Assembly (NCBI GenBank): GCA_023426435.1
Contig: JAFAAS010000122.1
Span: 1-17,498 of the forward strand
Source: Verrucomicrobiota bacterium
GTDB lineage: Bacteria > Verrucomicrobiota > Verrucomicrobiia > Opitutales > Opitutaceae
Reading direction: 5' to 3'
DNA length: 17,498 bases
Both the position numbers and the translations under genes were made by a program. The notes beneath the pieces are model-generated. The model searched no databases, was not told the origin of the DNA, and worked only from the letters and a program-made list of their open reading frames with translations. The stretch's first letter is position 1, and each line of letters starts with the position of its first letter. This document shows, one piece after another, positions 8,203-13,450 of the stretch.

Positions 8203-9219
8203 TCAGGAAATGTTTTTTTCGGCCGCCGCCGCGACCGCCCGCCGCGCGCGCCAATCCGCCCACAGCTTCGGCAACACGCCGCTCGCCAGCGCCAGCACCA
8301 AAAGCCCGCCCGTCAACACGCCCGCCGCCTCGCGCGGCAGCCGCGCATGCACCAAGCCATTGTTCAGCACCGCGATCGCCGCCACCCCGATCAACGTGCC
8401 GTGCACGGACCCGCGTCCGCCAAAAATACTCGTGCCGCCCAGCACCACCGCCGTGATCGCGAACAATTCATAACCGGTCCCCGCATCCGCTTTCGCCTGC
8501 CCCAGTCGCGCCGTGTAAATGATCGCCGCCAACGCCGCGACCATCCCCGCCAACACATACGCCGTCGCCACACGCCGCTCCACCGGCACCCCCGCATAAC
8601 GCGCTCCCTCCGGAGAAAATCCGATCGCCCGCACCGTCCGTCCGAAGGTCATGCGATGCACCAGCAGCCAGATCGCCGCCACGACGAGAATAAACAGCGG
8701 CGCCTGCGCCGGCATCCCCAACCAGCGCTCCTGGCCCCAAAAAAGAAAACTCGCCGGAAATCCCGTGAACGTATCCACGCCGCGCGTCACGGCTTCCGCC
8801 ACCCCGCGGAAAAGCGAAAACGTCCCGAGCGTCACGATCAACGGCGGCAACTTCAGCCGCGTGATCAGCGTCGCATTCACCCCGCCCGCCAACGCGCCCA
8901 GCGCCAGCGTTCCCGCGATCGCCAGCGGCAGCGGCATGCCCGCATCGCGCCAGAGTTTCCCGAAACACACCGCGCAAAGCCCCAGCAGCGAACCCACCGA
9001 AAGATCGATCCCGCCCGTCAGAATGATCGGCGTCATCGCCACCGCGAGGAGGCCGATTTCCACCGAGTGACGCAGGATGTCGAACGTGTTGTCCAGCGTG
9101 CCGAAACGCGGTCCGACCGAGTTGAAATACATCCACTCCGCCGCCACGAGCACGAGGAGCACCGTCTCGTGCCGCAACCAGCCGCGGGCTTTCTGCGGCG
9201 CTTTCACCGGCGCGCTCAT
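8203..9219 (-). CDS. Sugar ABC transporter permease, RbsC/RhaQ-like (second permease)
   Basis: Encodes 338 residues with about nine or ten hydrophobic helices. It belongs to the BPD_transp_2 family, which includes RbsC, XylH, LsrC/LsrD and RhaP/RhaQ. The family motifs are visible: GGIDLSVGS after the second helix and 'GTGYELFAITAVVLGGTS' followed by IFGGRGSVHGT near the C-terminus. The ATG at 9219 is chosen because it follows a perfect AAGGAGG (9227-9233) by 7 nt, and the ATG overlaps the upstream permease stop as ATGA (9216-9219), indicating translational coupling. The frame remains open upstream to about 9375, but that extension lies inside the upstream gene. It should form a heterodimeric channel with the other permease in the inner membrane. 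The specificity is assigned only through the neighbouring binding protein and GH106 enzyme. Confidence 0.92.
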   Translation of the reverse strand: MSAPVKAPQKARGWLRHETVLLVLVAAEWMYFNSVGPRFGTLDNTFDILRHSVEIGLLAVAMTPIILTGGIDLSVGSLLGLCAVCFGKLWRDAGMPLPLAIAGTLALGALAGGVNATLITRLKLPPLIVTLGTFSLFRGVAEAVTRGVDTFTGFPASFLFWGQERWLGMPAQAPLFILVVAAIWLLVHRMTFGRTVRAIGFSPEGARYAGVPVERRVATAYVLAGMVAALAAIIYTARLGQAKADAGTGYELFAITAVVLGGTSIFGGRGSVHGTLIGVAAIAVLNNGLVHARLPREAAGVLTGGLLVLALASGVLPKLWADWRARRAVAAAAEKNIS

Positions 9220-10148
9220 CTCCGCCCCTCCTTCCGGCTGCGCAATCCTTCCGCCACCACCGCCAGCAGAATAATCGCTCCTTCGATCGCGCGGCTCCAA
9301 TACGCTTCGATGTGCAGATGCGTGAGCCCCGGCGACACACACGCCAGCAGCAACGCGCCCGCCAGCACGCCCCACAGGGTGCCGCGTCCTCCCGAAATGG
9401 ATACGCCGCCCACCACCACCGCCGCGATCGCGCGCAGCTCGAGTCCCGTGCCCGCTTTCGGATCCACCTGGGGCGATTGCACGGCATTCATCACCGCCGC
9501 CGCCCCCGCCAGCAATCCCATCGCCACGAACACACCAAAGGTCACCGCGCGCGGTTTCAACCCCGCCAGCCGCGCCGCCTCCTCATCGCTGCCCACCGCA
9601 TAAACAACCCGTCCCGCGGCGAGATGCCGCAACCCGATCGCCAGCGCCACAAACAATCCCACCGCCACCGCAATCAACAACACCTGCCCGCCGCGCTGGC
9701 TCAACCCGAGCCACTGCACGCCGTCCGGCAAATCCACGAACTGACCCTGCCGCCACCAGCGCAATCCTTCCCGCCACGCCACCATCGTCGCCAAAGTCAC
9801 CACAATCGACGGCAAACGCAGCCCCGCCACCAACCATCCATTCACCGCCCCCAGCAATCCGCCCAAAATCACCGCCGCGATCGCCGCGACCGGAAACGCC
9901 AGGCTGTCCGCCGCCAACAAACCGAACGCCACGCCGCACACCGCAAACTGCGACCCCACCGAAATATCGATCTGCCGGCTCAGGATCACCAACGCCATTC
10001 CCCCAATCACCACCAGCGTCGGCGCCTCCCGCGCCGCCAGCGACAACAGGGGTTGCGGCGAAAAAAACGCCGGCGCCACCACCGCGAGCAACAACAACAC
10101 CGCCCCCAACACCGCCGCCACCGAAAGCTCCCGAAAATACCGCCTCAT
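9216..10148 (-). CDS. Sugar ABC transporter permease, RbsC/RhaP-like (first permease)
   Basis: Encodes 310 residues, a polytopic inner-membrane protein of the same family as its downstream partner but clearly diverged from it. The motifs are SRQIDISVGS (about 57-66) and 'GTGLELRAIAAVVVGGVS' followed by ISGGRGTLWG. A TTG at 10163 is an in-frame alternative start, but the ATG at 10148 has GGAGGA (10156-10161) 7 nt upstream and is preferred. The two-permease, one-ATPase arrangement matches LsrACD and RhaTPQ importers rather than the single-permease ribose type. It is separated from the ATPase gene by an unusually long 197-bp spacer filled with repeats, whereas its other junction overlaps by 4 bases. 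Confidence 0.92.
   Translation of the reverse strand: MRRYFRELSVAAVLGAVLLLLAVVAPAFFSPQPLLSLAAREAPTLVVIGGMALVILSRQIDISVGSQFAVCGVAFGLLAADSLAFPVAAIAAVILGGLLGAVNGWLVAGLRLPSIVVTLATMVAWREGLRWWRQGQFVDLPDGVQWLGLSQRGGQVLLIAVAVGLFVALAIGLRHLAAGRVVYAVGSDEEAARLAGLKPRAVTFGVFVAMGLLAGAAAVMNAVQSPQVDPKAGTGLELRAIAAVVVGGVSISGGRGTLWGVLAGALLLACVSPGLTHLHIEAYWSRAIEGAIILLAVVAEGLRSRKEGRR
9227..9233 (-). promoter_or_regulatory. Strong Shine-Dalgarno of the second permease gene
   Basis: A perfect AAGGAGG on the minus strand, 7 nt before the ATG at 9219, inside the end of the upstream permease gene. It fixes the start codon and fits translational coupling. Confidence 0.85.
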
Positions 10149-10155
10149 CGCGCTA

Positions 10156-10161
10156 TCCTCC
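10156..10161 (-). promoter_or_regulatory. Strong Shine-Dalgarno of the first permease gene
   Basis: GGAGGA on the minus strand, 7 nt before the ATG at 10148. It decides the start over the TTG at 10163. Strong ribosome binding sites are rare in this window. Confidence 0.75.
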
Positions 10162-10173
10162 AAACCCTCTCAT

Positions 10174-10254
10174 TTGAACCACAGAGGCACCGAGCCACAG
10201 AGAAGACCTTTCTCTTCGGCTCGATCTCCGTGCCTCCGTGCCTCTGTGGTTCAA
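10174..10254. repeat. Foldback intergenic repeat with 17-bp perfect arms
   Basis: TTGAACCACAGAGGCAC (10174-10190) is repeated as its exact reverse complement at 10238-10254, with a 47-bp spacer. Inside the perfect arms, 6 of the next 8 positions also pair, so the stem can extend to about 25 bp. The CCACAGAG word recurs at 10195-10202. No open reading frame of interest crosses it. It resembles the 'ACCACAGAGGCAC' type of dispersed intergenic repeat that I recall from many bacterial genomes; this identification is from memory. It lies within an operon, where it could form a large RNA hairpin between the ATPase and permease messages. Confidence 0.85.
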
Positions 10255-10313
10255 TTCCTCCGTCGCCGCGCCTCAACCATCCCCCGCGACGATCTGATGC
10301 TTGGACCTTCTCT

Positions 10314-10341
10314 GGAACTTGGAGCTTGGAGCTTGGAGCTT
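10314..10341. repeat. GGAGCTT heptamer tandem repeat
   Basis: Four 7-bp units: one variant GGAACTT (10314-10320) followed by three exact GGAGCTT copies (10321-10341). It ends 5 bp before the last base of the ATPase stop codon (10346-10348). It shares the spacer with the foldback element at 10174-10254 but has no sequence in common with it. Confidence 0.85.
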
Positions 10342-10345
10342 TCAT

Positions 10346-11857
10346 TCACGCCGTCCTCCCCAAAGCCGCACTCATCACCTCTTCCGCCGCCGCCCCTCCC
10401 GGCAACACCGCCGTCAACCGGCCTCCGCGCATCACCCCGATCCGATCGCTCATTCCAATCACCTCCGGCAAATCGCTCGAAATCAAAATCACCGCCAGCC
10501 CTTCGTTCGCGAGTTCACGAATGATCCGATGAATCTCGCTCTTCGCCCCCACGTCCACGCCCTGCGTCGGCTCGTCGAGAATCAATATCCTCGGCTCCGT
10601 CGCCAGCCATCGCGCCAGCGCCACTTTCTGCTGATTCCCTCCGCTCAAACTCCCCGCCGGCGCCTCCGGCCCCGCGGTCTTGATCGCCAGCTCGCCAATC
10701 ATCTTGTTCGCCAGCGCACGCTCCGCCCCATCGCGCAGCCAGCCGCCGCGGAAAATCTTCGGGTGAATCGCCAGCGTCGTATTCTCCTCCACCGCCATCT
10801 CCAGAATCACGCCGTGCCGCCGCCGGTCTTCCGGCACATAGGCAATGCCCAACGCCATCGCCTCCCTCGGCGAACGAATCTCCACCTCGCGCCCACCCAC
10901 GAGAATCCGTCCCGCGCTCGCCGGCGTCAGCCCAAACAACGCCCGCGCCAACTCCGTTCGCCCCGCTCCCACCAATCCCGCCAGCCCAAAGACTTCGCCC
11001 GCGGCCACGTCGAAACTCACTCCGCTCACGCCGCCTTCCGCGCAACCGACGTCTTTCAACGACAGCGCCGGCCCGTCCGCCTTCACCCGCAATCCGTCAC
11101 CACTCGGCGGATACAGCTGCGCGATCTCGCGTCCCACCATCAGCCGGATCAATCCAGCCTCATCGATCCCTTCCACCGTTCGCGTGCCCACGCTTTCGCC
11201 ATCCCGCAAAACCGTCACCCGATCCGCCAGCGCAAAAATCTCCTCGAGCCGGTGCGAAATATAAATCACCGCCACCCCCGACGCCCGCAGGTCGCGCACG
11301 ATCCCATAAAGCCGCTCCTGCTCGCGCCGCGTCAACGACGCCGTCGGCTCGTCCATGATGATCACCCGCGCCCCCGCCCCAAGCGCACACGCGATCTCCA
11401 CCAGCTGCTGCTCCGGCATCGACAGCGCCCGAACCTCCTCCTCCGGCGCCACCTCCGCCCCCACCCGCTGCAACAACTCCTTCGCTCGCCTCCGCCGCTC
11501 CGCCCAATCGACCCTTCGCCAGCCTGCGCGACCTTCTAACCGCAACCCGATGTTTTCCTCCACGCTCAAATCCGGAAACAAAGCGGGCTGCTGATAAATA
11601 CACGCGATCCCGCGCCGCCGCGCTCCCGCCGGATCGAGCCGACCCAAGGTCTCTCCGCCAATCTCGATCGTCCCCGCATCCGGCTGATGCGCACCCGTCG
11701 CCACTTTGATCAAGGTCGACTTTCCCGCGCCATTTTCCCCCAGAAGCGCATGCACTTCACCCGCGCTCACCTCGAAATCCACCCCGCGCAACGCCCGCAC
11801 TGCGCCAAAGGATTTACGCAGATTTTTGAACGCGAGGATGGGTGGGGCACCAGACAT
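10346..11857 (-). CDS. Sugar ABC transporter ATPase, two nucleotide-binding domains (RbsA/RhaT-like)
   Basis: Encodes 503 residues, the normal length for carbohydrate-uptake-2 ATPases with two fused nucleotide-binding domains. Domain 1 has Walker A GENGAGKST (40-48), a degenerate signature LSMPEQQLVEIA, Walker B VIIMDEPTASL and the switch His in YISHRLEEI. Domain 2 has a degenerate Walker A (GLVGAGRTE, lacking the Lys), signature LSGGNQQKVALARWLA, and Walker B ILILDEPTQGVDVGAKSEI. One functional and one degenerate site is typical of RbsA, XylG, LsrA and RhaT. It powers import through the two permeases encoded downstream. A TTG at 11863 is an in-frame alternative start; the ATG at 11857 is preferred, though neither has a Shine-Dalgarno. 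The gene lies 63 bp after the oxidoreductase stop. The substrate is assigned from context only. Confidence 0.93.
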   Translation of the reverse strand: MSGAPPILAFKNLRKSFGAVRALRGVDFEVSAGEVHALLGENGAGKSTLIKVATGAHQPDAGTIEIGGETLGRLDPAGARRRGIACIYQQPALFPDLSVEENIGLRLEGRAGWRRVDWAERRRRAKELLQRVGAEVAPEEEVRALSMPEQQLVEIACALGAGARVIIMDEPTASLTRREQERLYGIVRDLRASGVAVIYISHRLEEIFALADRVTVLRDGESVGTRTVEGIDEAGLIRLMVGREIAQLYPPSGDGLRVKADGPALSLKDVGCAEGGVSGVSFDVAAGEVFGLAGLVGAGRTELARALFGLTPASAGRILVGGREVEIRSPREAMALGIAYVPEDRRRHGVILEMAVEENTTLAIHPKIFRGGWLRDGAERALANKMIGELAIKTAGPEAPAGSLSGGNQQKVALARWLATEPRILILDEPTQGVDVGAKSEIHRIIRELANEGLAVILISSDLPEVIGMSDRIGVMRGGRLTAVLPGGAAAEEVMSAALGRTA

Positions 11858-11875
11858 GAACAAGACGACGGTTGA

Positions 11876-11901
11876 AGCGGCGCAAAAGGGGACACGCCGC
11901 T
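11876..11901. repeat. Intercistronic hairpin between oxidoreductase and ATPase genes
   Basis: AGCGGCG (11876-11882) and CGCCGCT (11895-11901) form perfect 7-bp arms around a 12-nt loop in the 63-bp gap. There is no T run on either side, so it is not a standard terminator. It may modulate the ratio of the two messages, or be chance in GC-rich DNA. Confidence 0.45.
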
Positions 11902-11920
11902 CGCAAAAACGCCAGCCTGC

Positions 11921-13126
11921 TTAAACGGGCCGTGTTTTTTCCAGCCCCACGCCGCCCAGCGTAAATCCGCTGTCCGCCAGCAATTGCTGCGCCTCAAACG
12001 CTCGCCGCAACGCGATGGTAAGCCCGTTCACCTCCGGCACGGCAGAGCCCTGACGCGCATCTTCCGCCCAGTTCACCTCCGCCGCTGGAAAATCCCGAAT
12101 CGTCGCCGATCGATGCACCGCCTCGATGATCGCCGTGTGACGCGCCGCCATCTCCGAGCCGCAGATCGGCGCAGCCGGATCGCTCATGCGAGCCAACACC
12201 GCCGCCATCATCGAGCGGCGCGTCGCCGTCATGTCCGGCAATTTTCGATGATCCCCGCGGCCGTTATTGTCGCGCCACCAAGCCTCGCGCTCATACCGCC
12301 AGCCGGCCGTGCCTTTCTCCCCATGGATCACAATCTCGGGTTCCTCCGTTTCGTGCGAGGCATGACTCACCCCGAACCAGAGTTTCACCCCGTTCGCCGT
12401 CTCCGACGTCACCACCGCCGTATCGAAACTTTCGATGCGATGCGCCCGGAACAACTCGACCTGCTTCACCGTCGCCGCCGCCGCTTCCGCCGTCGGGCTC
12501 GCGAAATACAGGCTCAACATCACGAAATGCCCGAACGCATTGTTCAACGGAGAATCGAACACCGGCACGCCCGCCACTTGCGTGCGGCCCGCCCATTCGT
12601 TGCGCAGGAAATACCCGCGTCCGCGCGGCCAGATGCCGAGAAACCGCACCGACTGCACCGCGCCAATCGCGCCCTTCGCCAGCTCATTCTTCAACCACAC
12701 CGTGCCCGGCTCGTAGAGATCCTGGAACCCCACCGCCACAAACCGCCCCGTCTCCCGCTCCGCCGCCCGCACCGCCTCCACTTCCGCCATCGAGCCGGCC
12801 AACGGTTTCTCCACCAGCACATTCGCTCCGGCCTTCAACGCCGCGATCGTCATCCGCGCATGCCAGTGAATGCCCGTCGGAATCAGGCAGAGGTCGATGC
12901 GCCCCTGCTGATCGCGCAACATCTCCTCGTAATCGGAATAGATCGCGCAGCCGTGCTCGCGCAGTTCCGCGATGTTCGCCGCCTCATCCTCGGCATTGAT
13001 CACCGTCGCCGCCACGATCGCCACTTCACCCCGCGCCCGGCACTCCCGGGCCAGCTGCAAATGGATGCGCCCATAGCCGGAAATTCCGATCAGCGCCACG
13101 CGCCAGACTTGCCGGTTTTCGCTCAT
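11921..13126 (-). CDS. Gfo/Idh/MocA-family NAD(P)-dependent oxidoreductase
   Basis: Encodes 401 residues. The N-terminal Rossmann domain begins WRVALIGISGYGRIHLQLAR, with the nucleotide-binding turn GISGYG (14-19). The family hallmark EKP (106-108, in NVLVEKPLAGS) is intact. The C-terminal alpha/beta domain contains 'FDSPLNNAFGHFVMLSLYF', where the His should correspond to the usual active-site position. The ATG at 13126 is used because residues upstream in the same frame (open to 13315) are Arg/Pro-rich and unlike the family. It lacks a signal peptide and so is cytoplasmic. The family oxidises or reduces sugars, inositols and related polyols; the exact substrate cannot be read from sequence. 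As first gene of the importer operon it may act on the imported sugar or a derivative. It is divergent from the GH106 gene. Confidence 0.88.
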   Translation of the reverse strand: MSENRQVWRVALIGISGYGRIHLQLARECRARGEVAIVAATVINAEDEAANIAELREHGCAIYSDYEEMLRDQQGRIDLCLIPTGIHWHARMTIAALKAGANVLVEKPLAGSMAEVEAVRAAERETGRFVAVGFQDLYEPGTVWLKNELAKGAIGAVQSVRFLGIWPRGRGYFLRNEWAGRTQVAGVPVFDSPLNNAFGHFVMLSLYFASPTAEAAAATVKQVELFRAHRIESFDTAVVTSETANGVKLWFGVSHASHETEEPEIVIHGEKGTAGWRYEREAWWRDNNGRGDHRKLPDMTATRRSMMAAVLARMSDPAAPICGSEMAARHTAIIEAVHRSATIRDFPAAEVNWAEDARQGSAVPEVNGLTIALRRAFEAQQLLADSGFTLGGVGLEKTRPV

Positions 13127-13450
13127 GCGCAGGTCGCCACTTGGTCTCCCGGAACCGCCCACGACAACACCCCTCGAACGGGCGGATACGAAAAGAATGA
13201 GATTCCCAACATCACGAGAAAAGAAAAGGGGCGATAGTCGCGGGGGTGAACAGCGCGGAAAGCGCCAACGGTCGCGCACTTTTGTCCCGCGCTTGCACGA
13301 CGCCACGCGGCCCAATCCTTGACAGTCCGAGTTGCCGCACGTTGCGGCGTCGCCGAGCTTCTCGACGTTCCAACCTCTTCTTCCGCGCCATCCTCAGCGC
13401 ACGAACGCCTCTCGCTCTCTCGAACGCTCGTCTCCCGCCCCGCCCCAAGC
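13127..13450. promoter_or_regulatory. Divergent intergenic region between importer operon and GH106 gene
   Basis: This 324-bp gap must hold promoters for both directions. I see no convincing sigma-70 pair. TTGACA occurs at 13319-13324 on the plus strand but has no -10 hexamer at the right distance. On the minus strand TTGGGA and TATCCG (around 13190-13216) are 15 nt apart, a poor match. A short inverted repeat GCCGC/GCGGC with a 5-nt spacer lies near 13333-13347. The 100 bases before the GH106 ATG are pyrimidine-rich without a Shine-Dalgarno. No regulator gene or RNA gene is visible here. Confidence 0.4.

Noticed and set aside
7014..11539. Several long plus-strand Arg/Pro/His-rich frames over the importer operon
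   Set aside because: They are complements of GC-rich minus-strand genes with clear transporter motifs, they overlap one another, and they show no domain signatures.
13319..13324. TTGACA as a -35 box for the GH106 gene
   Set aside because: The sequence 16-18 nt downstream is GC-rich with no -10-like hexamer, so a chance match is more likely.
13319..13450. A TTG start giving a 970-residue GH106 precursor
   Set aside because: The extra 44 residues are Ser/Arg/Ala-rich and precede a complete signal peptide that begins at the ATG at 13451.
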